NCBI GenBank assembly: GCA_023432565.1
Contig: JAEYUL010000187.1
Location: 1-16,545, forward strand
From: Actinomycetes bacterium
GTDB lineage: Bacteria; Actinomycetota; Actinomycetes; Actinomycetales; Cellulomonadaceae
Direction of reading: 5' to 3'
DNA: 16,545 nucleotides
The translations under genes and the position numbers were made by a program. The notes beneath the pieces were generated by a model, which ran no database searches, was not told the DNA's origin, and saw only the letters and a program-made list of their open reading frames with translations. The number at the start of each line of letters is the position of its first letter. Positions within the stretch are counted from its first letter, which is position 1. This document shows positions 6,958 to 13,969 of this stretch, one piece after another.

Positions 6958-8433
6958 GTGGGCTTCTGGGACCGACTGCTGCGCTGGGAGGACGCGCACC
7001 GCTTCGCGGTGGACGCGACCGGGGCGTTCCTGTCGTTCGTCGTCCTGGGCCCGCTGACCATGGCCGGGTCGGGCGTGTCCATGCGCGGCGAGGCGGCCCT
7101 GCTCTGGACCGCGGCGCTCGTCGGCCCGCTGGCGTGGCGACGCGTGCGCCCCACGGCATCGGCGGGCGCGGTCTACCTCGTCGGGCTGATCCAGCTGGTC
7201 ACCGTGCCCGGGATCCTGCTCGCCGACGTCGCCGTCCTCGTCTCGCTGTACTCCGTCACCGTGCACGGGCCGCGCTGGGCGCACCGGACGGCGATCAGCG
7301 GCGCGCTGCTGAGCGCCGTCGTGCTGCCGCTGCGGCTCGTGGCCGACTACTACGCGCCTGCGATCGTCGTCATCTGCATGCTCGTCGCGACGTGCTCGCT
7401 GACGGTCTGGGCGTTCGGGCTGGTGCGTCGCTCGCGGCGCGAGACGCTCGAGGCCCTGGTCGACCGGGCGCAGCGGCTCGAGAAGGAGCGTGACCAGCAG
7501 GCCCAGATCGCCACGTCGGCGGAGCGCGCGCGCATCGCCCGTGAGATGCACGACATCGTGGCGCACTCGCTGTCGGTCGTCATCGCTCAGGCCGACGGCG
7601 GACGCTACGCCGCCCAGGTCGACCCGCAGGCGGCGGCGCGCGCGCTCGAGACGATCGCCGACACGGGCCGGGCGGCCCTGACCGACATGCGACGCCTGCT
7701 GGGCGTCCTGCGCACGGAGGACGGCCGCCTGCGCCCGACCGCGGACGGGCCGGGCGTGCTGCCCGGGGCCGTGCCGGCGCAGACCACGCCGCAGCCCGGC
7801 GAGGCCGACATCGGCCGGCTGGTCGAGCAGTTCCGGCTCAGCGGAGCGCAGGTCTCCCTGGTCCGCATGGGCGAGCCTCGTCCACTGCCGCCCGGTGTCG
7901 GGCTCGCGGTCTACCGCATCACGCAGGAGTCGCTCACCAACGTCCTCAAGCACGCCGGCCCCTCGCCCCGGGTCACGGTCGTGGTGCAGTGGCACCAGGA
8001 CGCGATCGAGCTCGACGTCGCCGACGACGGGCGCGGCGCCTCGGCCGACTCCGACGGGCTCGGCCAAGGACTGCGCGGCATGCAGGAGCGCGCGTCGATG
8101 TTCGGCGGCGAGGTCACCGCGGGCCCCCGCACGGGCGGCGGCTTCCGCGTCCGTGCTCGTCTTCCGTTCCCGGGCGGCGCGGCGTCCGGGGTGCCGGCGG
8201 TGCTCGCGTCCACCGGCCCGGCCCGGGTGGTCCACGCGCAGTCGGCCGGCGCGTCCCCCGCTGCCCCGGCGGCCGTCCAGGCCGATCCGCCCGCCGCCGA
8301 CGGCCCGGACGAGCGGGATGCCCACGTGACGACGAGCCCGCACGACCGCGAGACTGTGGCGGCGCCGCACGCGCGGCGGGCGCCCGACCTGCGACCCGCA
8401 CCCGACCCGCGACCCCAGGAGCACCAGCGATGA
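6958..8433 (+). CDS. NarL-type sensor histidine kinase (HisKA_3)
   Basis: A 491-residue membrane kinase. The N-terminal ~155 residues hold five or six hydrophobic helices with very short loops, typical of actinobacterial kinases that sense within or near the membrane. A short coiled-coil segment follows (~160-185). The HisKA_3 box ERARIAREMHDIVAHSL has the phospho-accepting His198, and the HATPase domain has ESLTNVLKHA (Asn328), DVADDGRG (353-360) and GLRGMQERA (371-379). After residue ~404 there is an unusual Pro/Ala-rich tail of about 87 residues with no domain. The stop overlaps the regulator start (ATGA at 8430-8433), so the two are co-translated. The neighbouring ABC exporter suggests sensing of an envelope-active compound; this is inference. 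Confidence 0.94.
   Translation: MGFWDRLLRWEDAHRFAVDATGAFLSFVVLGPLTMAGSGVSMRGEAALLWTAALVGPLAWRRVRPTASAGAVYLVGLIQLVTVPGILLADVAVLVSLYSVTVHGPRWAHRTAISGALLSAVVLPLRLVADYYAPAIVVICMLVATCSLTVWAFGLVRRSRRETLEALVDRAQRLEKERDQQAQIATSAERARIAREMHDIVAHSLSVVIAQADGGRYAAQVDPQAAARALETIADTGRAALTDMRRLLGVLRTEDGRLRPTADGPGVLPGAVPAQTTPQPGEADIGRLVEQFRLSGAQVSLVRMGEPRPLPPGVGLAVYRITQESLTNVLKHAGPSPRVTVVVQWHQDAIELDVADDGRGASADSDGLGQGLRGMQERASMFGGEVTAGPRTGGGFRVRARLPFPGGAASGVPAVLASTGPARVVHAQSAGASPAAPAAVQADPPAADGPDERDAHVTTSPHDRETVAAPHARRAPDLRPAPDPRPQEHQR
8383..8418 (+). repeat. 18-bp tandem duplication at the 3' end of the kinase gene
   Basis: Two adjacent 18-base units (8383-8400 and 8401-8418) share CCCGACC-GCGACCC and encode the repeated tail motif APDLRP and APDPRP. 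The second unit runs into the regulator's AGGAG ribosome binding site (8417-8421). Confidence 0.6.
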
Positions 8434-9200
8434 CCGACCAGCCCAGCGGCACCGTGACGTCGACCGTGGCACCCGCGGCGGGCAGCGTCGACGGCGTCGT
8501 CCGCGTCGCGCTCGTGGACGACCAGCAGCTGGTGCGTGCGGGCTTCCGCATGGTCATCGACTCCCAGCCCGACCTCGAGGTCGTGCTCGAGGCCGGCGAC
8601 GGAGCCCAGGCGGTGCGTGCCCTCGACCCGAGCGCCCGGTCCGCGCTCGGCCGCGTCGACGTGGTGCTCATGGACGTCCGCATGCCCACGATGGACGGGC
8701 TCGAGGCGACAGCGCAGATCATCGCCCGCGGCACCGCCACCCACCCGGCGCCCCGCGTGATCGTCCTGACCACGTTCGACCTCGACGAGTACGTGCTCTC
8801 GGCGATCCGGGCCGGTGCCAGCGGTTTCCTGCTCAAGGACGCCCCGCCCGAGGAGATGCTCGCAGCCATCCGCACCGTGCACCGCGGCGACGCCGTGATC
8901 GCCCCGTCCTCGACCCGGCGCCTGATCGAGCACCTGGTCGAGGCGTTGCCCGCGACCGCCGACGACGACGGTCCGAACCCCGCGCTGACGCTGGTCGCCG
9001 AGCTGACCGAACGCGAGCGGGAGGTCCTGCTGCTCATGGCCCGCGGTCGGTCGAACACCGAGATCGGCCGCGACCTGTTCGTCGCGGAGGCGACCGTCAA
9101 GACGCACGTGGGACGCATCCTGGCCAAGCTCGGTGCGCGCGACCGCGTGCAGGCGGTCGTCACGGCGTACGAGGCAGGGCTGGTCCGGCCTGGAGCCTGA
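8430..9200 (+). CDS. NarL/LuxR-family response regulator
   Basis: 256 residues. The receiver domain (~24-145) has Asp30/Asp31, phospho-acceptor Asp82 (VVLMDVRMPTMDG) and Lys136 (GFLLKDAPPEE). The LuxR-type helix-turn-helix (~190-252) reads LTEREREVLLLMARG and IGRDLFVAEATVKTHVGRI. The ATG at 8430-8432 overlaps the kinase stop and has AGGAG at 8417-8421, eight bases upstream. The first ~22 residues are a Thr/Ser/Ala-rich extension. It is the partner of the preceding kinase and is followed, across a gap with a perfect palindrome, by an ABC exporter operon that it probably controls. Confidence 0.95.
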   Translation: MTDQPSGTVTSTVAPAAGSVDGVVRVALVDDQQLVRAGFRMVIDSQPDLEVVLEAGDGAQAVRALDPSARSALGRVDVVLMDVRMPTMDGLEATAQIIARGTATHPAPRVIVLTTFDLDEYVLSAIRAGASGFLLKDAPPEEMLAAIRTVHRGDAVIAPSSTRRLIEHLVEALPATADDDGPNPALTLVAELTEREREVLLLMARGRSNTEIGRDLFVAEATVKTHVGRILAKLGARDRVQAVVTAYEAGLVRPGA

Positions 9201-9222
9201 CCGGCCACGGGCGTAGCGGCAG

Positions 9223-9240
9223 GTCATCCCGCGGGATGAC
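9223..9240. promoter_or_regulatory. perfect 18-bp palindrome, candidate operator of the LuxR-type regulator
   Basis: GTCATCCCGCGGGATGAC is its own reverse complement. It lies 22 bp after the regulator stop and about 75 bp upstream of the predicted start of the ABC transcript. LuxR-type regulators bind as dimers to inverted repeats. With no loop bases and no T-run it is a poorer terminator (7-bp stem, CGCG loop) than operator, though a terminator role is not excluded. Confidence 0.6.
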
Positions 9241-9294
9241 GCACGCCTCAGACGTCGAGACCGAGGGGCGACGAGGCCGGTGCGGTCGCCTCCC

Positions 9295-9300
9295 TAGCGT
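9295..9300 (+). promoter_or_regulatory. candidate -10 box of the ABC exporter operon
   Basis: TAGCGT, giving a predicted start near 9307 and a ~30-base leader with GAGGAG at 9328-9333. There is no -35 match near 9272-9277, consistent with dependence on an activator bound upstream. Confidence 0.4.
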
Positions 9301-9337
9301 GGTCACGTACCGAATCCGACACCACTCGAGGAGCACC

Positions 9338-10144
9338 GTGTCTTCTTCCACGCCCGCAGCCGTTCCCGTGCCCGGCACGCCCGGAGCGGTCCCCGCCTCG
9401 TCGGCGCGCGGCCTGACCAAGACCTATGGGTCGGGGCCCGCCGCCGTGCGGGCCCTCGACGGTGTCGACGTGGACTTCGCCGCCGGCGCGTTCACCGCGA
9501 TCATGGGTCCGTCCGGCTCCGGCAAGTCGACCCTCATGCACCTGCTCGCCGGGCTCGACCAGGCGACCTCCGGGTCCGTGCGGCTCGGTGAGACCGAGCT
9601 GACCAGCCTCGGTGACGACGCGCTCACGCACCTGCGTCGGGACCGGATCGGCTTCGTCTTCCAGTCCTTCAACCTGCTGCCGATGTTCACCGCGGAGCAG
9701 AACATCACGCTGCCGCTGGAGCTCGCGGGCGCTCGCGTCGACCAGGAGTGGCTGGACCTGCTGACCGCCACGCTCGGCCTGGCGGGACGTCTCACGCACC
9801 GGCCCAGCGAGCTGTCGGGCGGCCAGCAGCAGCGTGTGGCGATCGCGCGCGCGCTCGTCACGCGCCCGGAGGTCGTCTTCGCCGACGAGCCGACCGGCAA
9901 CCTGGACTCGCGCTCCGGTGCCGAGGTGCTCTCGTTCCTGCGCCGCTCGGTCCGCGAGCTCGGCCGTACGGTGATCATGGTGACGCACGACCCGACCGCG
10001 GCCGCGTACGCCGACCGCGTGGTGCTGCTCGCCGACGGCCGGATCGCCGGCGACATCGCCGAGCCGACCCCCGAGTCGGTGCTCGCCGGGCTCGAGGCCC
10101 TGCGCTCGCTCGAGGCGCCGATCGCCGACGGGGTGAGCGCCTGA
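9338..10144 (+). CDS. ABC transporter ATP-binding protein (MacB/LolD type)
   Basis: 268-residue ATPase with Walker A GPSGSGKST (57-65), Q-loop Gln109 (VFQSFNLLP), signature LSGGQQQR (159-166), Walker B VVFADEP (179-185), D-loop NLDSRSG and switch His217. The FNLLPMFTAEQNI stretch is typical of the MacB/LolD/FtsE branch, which powers FtsX-like permeases. The start chosen is GTG 9338, with GAGGAG at 9328-9333. An ATG at 9236 extends the frame by 34 codons but lies upstream of the predicted -10 and has no family-like sequence. It overlaps the permease by one base (TGATG), so the two subunits are coupled. The exported substrate is unknown. Confidence 0.95.
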   Translation: MSSSTPAAVPVPGTPGAVPASSARGLTKTYGSGPAAVRALDGVDVDFAAGAFTAIMGPSGSGKSTLMHLLAGLDQATSGSVRLGETELTSLGDDALTHLRRDRIGFVFQSFNLLPMFTAEQNITLPLELAGARVDQEWLDLLTATLGLAGRLTHRPSELSGGQQQRVAIARALVTRPEVVFADEPTGNLDSRSGAEVLSFLRRSVRELGRTVIMVTHDPTAAAYADRVVLLADGRIAGDIAEPTPESVLAGLEALRSLEAPIADGVSA

Positions 10145-12693
10145 TGCTCCGGCTCACCCTCGCCCAGATGCGCCGCAGCCTGGGCCGACTCACCGCGGCC
10201 GCCATCGCCATCGCGATCGGGACCGGCTTCGTGGCCGCGACGCTGCTCACCGGCGGCGTCATCCAACGCGCGAGCTACGACTCCGTCACCGCGCGGTTCG
10301 CCCAGGCGGACCTGGTGGTCGACGGCGACGTCACCGGGCTCCTCGACCAGATCGGGGCCGTGCCCGGCGTCGAGGCCGTCGACCCGGTGATCATCGGCGG
10401 CCTGGAGGTCCGCAAGGGCGCGTCCCGCTCGTGGCAGCTCATGCTCCCCGTCGCCTCCGACCCCAGCCTGTCCTCGCTGACGATCGCCGACGGCCGCGCG
10501 CCGCAGGGCGCCGACGAGATCGCGCTGCCCCGTGGCGTCGCCGAGCGGCTCGACGTCGAGGTGGGCGGGACCGTCGAGGTGTCCTGGACCGAGTGGCCCG
10601 ACGACGCCGATCCGGTGTACCGGACGCGGGACGTCACCGTCACCGGCCTGACGGCCGACCCGGGCGGCGCCTGGACCGGTTTCGGCGGTGCGACCCTGGC
10701 GGTGCAGGACTCGGTGCTGACGTGGACGAACCTCTCCCCCGACCTGGTCGGCAGCGAGGGCGCACTCGTCAAGGCCCCGCGCGACACCGCCACGGTCGAC
10801 GAGGCACTGCGCACCATGCTCGACGCGGCGACGGCCGACCGCAGCGACCTGGCCCCGGTCACGGTCCAGACGCGTGACGAAGCGGCCGAGGACCAGATCG
10901 AGGAGACCGGTGGCGGCGAGAACTTCGTCGTCGGGTCGATCCTGGCCTTCGCCGCGGTCTCCCTGATCGTCGCCGGCCTGGTCATCTCGAACACGTTCCA
11001 GGTCCTGGTCGCCCAGCGTGCACGCACCCTCGCGCTGCTGCGCTGCGTCGGAGCGGTGCGCGGCCAGCTGCGCCGGTCCGTGCTGCTGGAGGCGGCGATC
11101 CTCGGTGTGGGCGCGTCGGTCGTCGGTGTGCTCCTGGGTACGGGCGTCGCGCAGGGGGCGCTGTCCGTGCTGGGACGCATGCAGGACGACATGCCGCTGC
11201 CGGCGTACGTCACGGTGACGCCCTCGGTCCTGCTCGTGCCGATGCTCGTCGGCGTGGTCGTCACGGTGCTGGCGGCGCTCGTCCCGGCTCGGGCCGCGAC
11301 GCAGGTGAGCCCGATCGCCGCGTTGCGACCGCTCGACGCACCCGACGTCGCCTCCCGTGCGGGCAAGCTGCGGCTGGGCTTCGCCCTCGTGCTCTTTGTG
11401 GGCGGCACGGGTGTGCTCACGATGGCTCTCGTGGGCGCGCACGCACGGGCCGGCGATGCGCTGACCTGGCTCGGCGTGGGGATCCTGGGCGGCTTCGCGT
11501 CCTTTGTCGGCGTGCTGGTCGGGGCCGTGTTCTGGGTGCCGTTCATGGTCGCGCTCGTCGGGCGACTGCTCGGCAGGACCGGCCCGGCCGCACGCCTGGC
11601 CGCGGCGAACACGGTGCGCAACCCGCGTCGGACCGCCGCGACGAGCACCGCGCTGCTCATCGGCGTGACGCTGGTCGCCCTCATGTCGACGGGTGCCGCG
11701 AGCGCGCGAGCGTCGCTCGCGGCGGAGCTCGACTCCCACTACCTCGTGGACATCGAGATCACGAGCGCGTCCGGGGGGATCGACCCCCTGCCCGCCGACG
11801 TCGAGCGCACGGTCGCCGACGTGGTCGGCGTCGAGCGCGCCGTCGACGTCCGCAGCGCCGAGATCAGCATCGGCGACGACTGGTACACCGCGCGGTCCCT
11901 GACCCCCGAGGTCGAGGCGGTCCTGCGGGACGACCGGATCGCGGCCGCTGCCGACGACGACACGATCGTCGTGACCTCGTCGGTCGTCGACCCGAGCCAG
12001 CCGGTCACGCTGCGCGACCCGTACACGGGCGAGCCCGTCGACGAGGAGCGGTCCCGCGTGCTCGAGCTGGTCGTCGTCGGCAGCGGCCGCGGCGGCGCCG
12101 CGTACCTGACGCCCTCGACCTTCGACGCGATCGTCGGCACGGACGTGCCGACCACGACCGTGTGGGCGCGCATCGCCTCGGACGCGGATGCCGTGGCCGT
12201 CGTCGAGGCGGTCCGCAACGCCCTGAGCGACGAGTCGGTCGTGATCGAGTCGCCCGTGTCCTCCCGGATGCAGTACGAGCAGCTCATCGACACGTTGCTC
12301 GCGATCGTCGTCGGCCTGCTCGCGGTCGCCGTGGTCATCGCCCTGGTCGGCGTGGCCAACACGCTGTCGCTGTCGGTGATCGAGCGTCGCCGCGAGTCGG
12401 CGACGCTGCGGGCGATCGGCCTGACCAAGCGCCGCCTGCGGCTCTCGCTCGCGGCCGAGGGGATGCTGATCTCGGGGGTCGGCGGCGTGCTGGGGGTCGT
12501 GCTCGGCGTGCTCTACGGGTGGGCCGGGTCGGCCATCACGTTCAGCACGATGGGCGACGCGCGGCTCGCGGTGCCGTGGACCGACGTGGCCCTGATCATG
12601 GCGGTCGCGGTGGGAGCCGGGTTGCTGGCCTCGGTCCTGCCGGCCCGCTCGGCCGTGCGGACGTCACCCGTGGCAGCTCTCGCGGTCGACTGA
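10144..12693 (+). CDS. ABC transporter permease, FtsX/MacB-like, two FtsX units
   Basis: 849-residue membrane protein. TM1 is about residues 16-38, followed by a large extracytoplasmic MacB-type domain (~40-257). The first FtsX domain (~258-400, three helices) contains the cytoplasmic motif RTLALLRCVGAVRGQL. Two further helices (~410-470) lead to a second N-terminal-like helix (LAAANTVRNPRRTAATSTAL), a second extracytoplasmic domain (~525-710) and a second FtsX domain (~715-849) with RRRESATLRAIGLTKRRL. The duplicated form works as a full permease with the upstream ATPase. Relatives export lipids, peptides or antibiotics or act mechanically on the envelope; which applies here is not clear. 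Linkage to a NarL-type pair argues for inducible use. Confidence 0.94.
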   Translation: MLRLTLAQMRRSLGRLTAAAIAIAIGTGFVAATLLTGGVIQRASYDSVTARFAQADLVVDGDVTGLLDQIGAVPGVEAVDPVIIGGLEVRKGASRSWQLMLPVASDPSLSSLTIADGRAPQGADEIALPRGVAERLDVEVGGTVEVSWTEWPDDADPVYRTRDVTVTGLTADPGGAWTGFGGATLAVQDSVLTWTNLSPDLVGSEGALVKAPRDTATVDEALRTMLDAATADRSDLAPVTVQTRDEAAEDQIEETGGGENFVVGSILAFAAVSLIVAGLVISNTFQVLVAQRARTLALLRCVGAVRGQLRRSVLLEAAILGVGASVVGVLLGTGVAQGALSVLGRMQDDMPLPAYVTVTPSVLLVPMLVGVVVTVLAALVPARAATQVSPIAALRPLDAPDVASRAGKLRLGFALVLFVGGTGVLTMALVGAHARAGDALTWLGVGILGGFASFVGVLVGAVFWVPFMVALVGRLLGRTGPAARLAAANTVRNPRRTAATSTALLIGVTLVALMSTGAASARASLAAELDSHYLVDIEITSASGGIDPLPADVERTVADVVGVERAVDVRSAEISIGDDWYTARSLTPEVEAVLRDDRIAAAADDDTIVVTSSVVDPSQPVTLRDPYTGEPVDEERSRVLELVVVGSGRGGAAYLTPSTFDAIVGTDVPTTTVWARIASDADAVAVVEAVRNALSDESVVIESPVSSRMQYEQLIDTLLAIVVGLLAVAVVIALVGVANTLSLSVIERRRESATLRAIGLTKRRLRLSLAAEGMLISGVGGVLGVVLGVLYGWAGSAITFSTMGDARLAVPWTDVALIMAVAVGAGLLASVLPARSAVRTSPVAALAVD

Positions 12694-12713
12694 GCCGACG
12701 CGTGGCGCGGGCG

Positions 12714-13172
12714 TCAGCGGCGCTTCGGAGTACCGGAGGGGGTACCCGAGGCGCCGTTGGCGTCCTCGCGGGTCGCGGTGGTCACCGCGACGACCGCGGG
12801 CAGCAGCAGGCCGACGCCGACGACCACGGCCGTCACGAGCACGCCCCACGCCCAGACGGTCGACTCGACACCGAGCCACCCGACGGACAGGACGACGAGC
12901 ATGATCTGCCATGTCATGACCGGCGAGCGCGCCCAGCGGCGGCCGCGCCACAGCCCGCGCGCGGACGCCGCGAGCACGAACGCGATCGCGAGCCCGAACA
13001 CGATGAGGAACACGGTCGCGGCGGGACGCACCGAGATCCCCCGCACCAGGTCGGCGCCCCACGCGACGGCGAGCCCGACCGCGGCGGCGGCCTCCAGGAG
13101 CGTCAGGAGGCAGACGACGACGAGTGCCGCGGGACGGTCCGGGTGAGCGGGCACAGGTGTCGAGGAGATCAC
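12714..13172 (-). CDS. small four-helix membrane protein
   Basis: 152-residue protein with four hydrophobic segments at about residues 16-38, 51-70, 87-102 and 106-130, a basic loop after helix 2 (RGLWRGRRWARSP), and a Gly/Thr/Lys-rich C-tail. No enzyme motif is visible. The GTG at 13170-13172 lies 6 bases after a TAGGCT box and has no ribosome binding site. The position next to divergent whiB1 matches the unnamed membrane gene Rv3217c in mycobacteria, suggesting a conserved neighbour of unknown function; this homology is inferred from position and topology only. It converges on the ABC permease with a 20-bp gap. Confidence 0.8.
   Translation of the reverse strand: MISSTPVPAHPDRPAALVVVCLLTLLEAAAAVGLAVAWGADLVRGISVRPAATVFLIVFGLAIAFVLAASARGLWRGRRWARSPVMTWQIMLVVLSVGWLGVESTVWAWGVLVTAVVVGVGLLLPAVVAVTTATREDANGASGTPSGTPKRR
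12720..12754. terminator. terminator-like hairpin embedded in the end of the membrane-protein gene
   Basis: GCGCTTCGGAGTACC pairs with GGTACCCGAGGCGC around the loop GGAGGG. This gives 14 base pairs, one of them G-T, with one bulged A. It starts 27 bases after the ABC permease stop and lies wholly inside the last codons of the opposing gene (stop at 12714-12716). No T-run follows. Confidence 0.45.
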
Positions 13173-13178
13173 GGGCCG

Positions 13179-13184
13179 AGCCTA
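13179..13184 (-). promoter_or_regulatory. -10 box of the membrane-protein gene, leaderless
   Basis: TAGGCT on the minus strand, then CGGCCC, then GTG at 13170-13172. It uses the same hexamer and spacing as the boxes at 6946 and 15461. Confidence 0.5.
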
Positions 13185-13336
13185 CGGGGCCGCGGGAGAC
13201 TCACGGCGGGCCGGGCCCCGCGGACGCTCGCGGACGTGGCGTCCTGGGTGCATACCACGACCGGGAGCACCACAGGACCACGGCGCTCTCCGGTGCCCCC
13301 TGCCGAGCGGTCCGAATCGATCCGAGCCAACGGCCG

Positions 13337-13342
13337 TACGCT
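13337..13342 (+). promoter_or_regulatory. possible -10 box of whiB1
   Basis: TACGCT fits TANNNT and would start a transcript near 13349, giving a leader of about 180 bases. No -35 is evident, and other starts further downstream cannot be excluded. Confidence 0.25.
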
Positions 13343-13529
13343 CAGCGCAGTGTGACCAACGCCTCATCCGTAATGGAGTCGAAACCGTCTTGTAACCCCT
13401 TGTGTGATCGCGCGACGGGTGTGACGCTTGGAGCAGCAGGTCTTCAGCCCACCCCCCAACGCATCGTGCACATCGTCGCGCGCGCCCTGATCAGGGTGCC
13501 GTCGTCGTCGTGCGCCCAAGGAGATTCAC

Positions 13530-13778
13530 ATGGATTGGCGCCACCGCGCAGCGTGTCTCGACGAGGACCCCGAGCTGTTCTTCCCGATCGGCAACACGGG
13601 TCCGGCCCTCCTGCAGATCGAGGAGGCCAAGGCGGTCTGCCGCCGGTGCGGCGTCGTCGACACGTGCCTGAAGTGGGCCATCGAGACCGGTCAGGACGCC
13701 GGGGTCTGGGGCGGCCTGTCGGAGGACGAGCGCCGCGCGCTCAAGCGCCGTACCGCGCGCCAGCGTCGCGCCGGCTGA
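13530..13778 (+). CDS. whiB1: WhiB-family iron-sulfur regulator WhiB1
   Basis: 82-residue Wbl protein. It has the four cluster-binding cysteines Cys9, Cys37, Cys40 and Cys46 (C-X27-C-X2-C-X5-C), the GVWGG turn (58-62), and a basic C-terminal SEDERRALKRR tail. Opening with MDWRH and ELFFPIGNTGPAL, it closely resembles mycobacterial WhiB1. That protein carries a 4Fe-4S cluster that reacts with nitric oxide and binds the primary sigma factor to control transcription. The ATG at 13530 has AAGGAG at 13518-13523, six bases upstream. It is followed by a strong hairpin terminator, so it is probably monocistronic. Convergent with pdtaS, as in mycobacteria (Rv3219-Rv3220c). Confidence 0.96.
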   Translation: MDWRHRAACLDEDPELFFPIGNTGPALLQIEEAKAVCRRCGVVDTCLKWAIETGQDAGVWGGLSEDERRALKRRTARQRRAG

Positions 13779-13800
13779 CCGGGCACCACACGCTCTCGAC

Positions 13801-13834
13801 CGAAGGGGGCCGGCCGCCGGGCCGGTCCCCTTCG
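13801..13834. terminator. strong hairpin terminator downstream of whiB1
   Basis: CGAAGGGGGCCGGCC pairs with GGCCGGTCCCCTTCG over 15 base pairs (one G-T) with the tetraloop GCCG, 22 bases after the whiB1 stop. The AA/TT at the outer stem makes it usable in both directions. Confidence 0.85.
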
Positions 13835-13847
13835 TCGTGCCCACCGA

Positions 13848-13874
13848 CGCCGGCCGGTCGCGAGCGGGCCGGCG
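13848..13874. terminator. second hairpin between whiB1 and pdtaS
   Basis: CGCCGGCC and GGCCGGCG are exact inverted repeats around an 11-base loop. It lies on the pdtaS side of the convergent gap and may assist termination of pdtaS. Confidence 0.4.
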
Positions 13875-13969
13875 GTGAGCGACCCCCTCCGACGTCGGCC
13901 TGTCTTCGGTCTGCGGTCGGGCCGGTCTCGGGCTGCCGACGACCGAGCGGAGCCTCGAACGCGTCGGGT

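Larger units (their letters stand above)
13173..13529. other. divergent regulatory region upstream of whiB1
   Basis: A 357-bp gap without a credible gene. It is locally less GC-rich than its surroundings between about 13340 and 13430. It holds the -10 box of the membrane gene (13179-13184), a possible whiB1 -10 (13337-13342) and three TGTGA motifs (13351, 13403, 13420), then a long putative leader to the whiB1 start. Frames crossing it are broken or lack start signals. Confidence 0.6.

Noticed and set aside
9236..9337. ATG at 9236 as the ABC ATPase start
   Set aside because: It overlaps the palindrome and precedes the likely -10 box. The extra residues are low quality, and GTG 9338 has GAGGAG at good spacing.
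13351..13424. Full CRP/GlxR operator (TGTGA-N6-TCACA) before whiB1
   Set aside because: None of the three TGTGA half-sites has a TCACA partner at the correct spacing, so no complete site is annotated.
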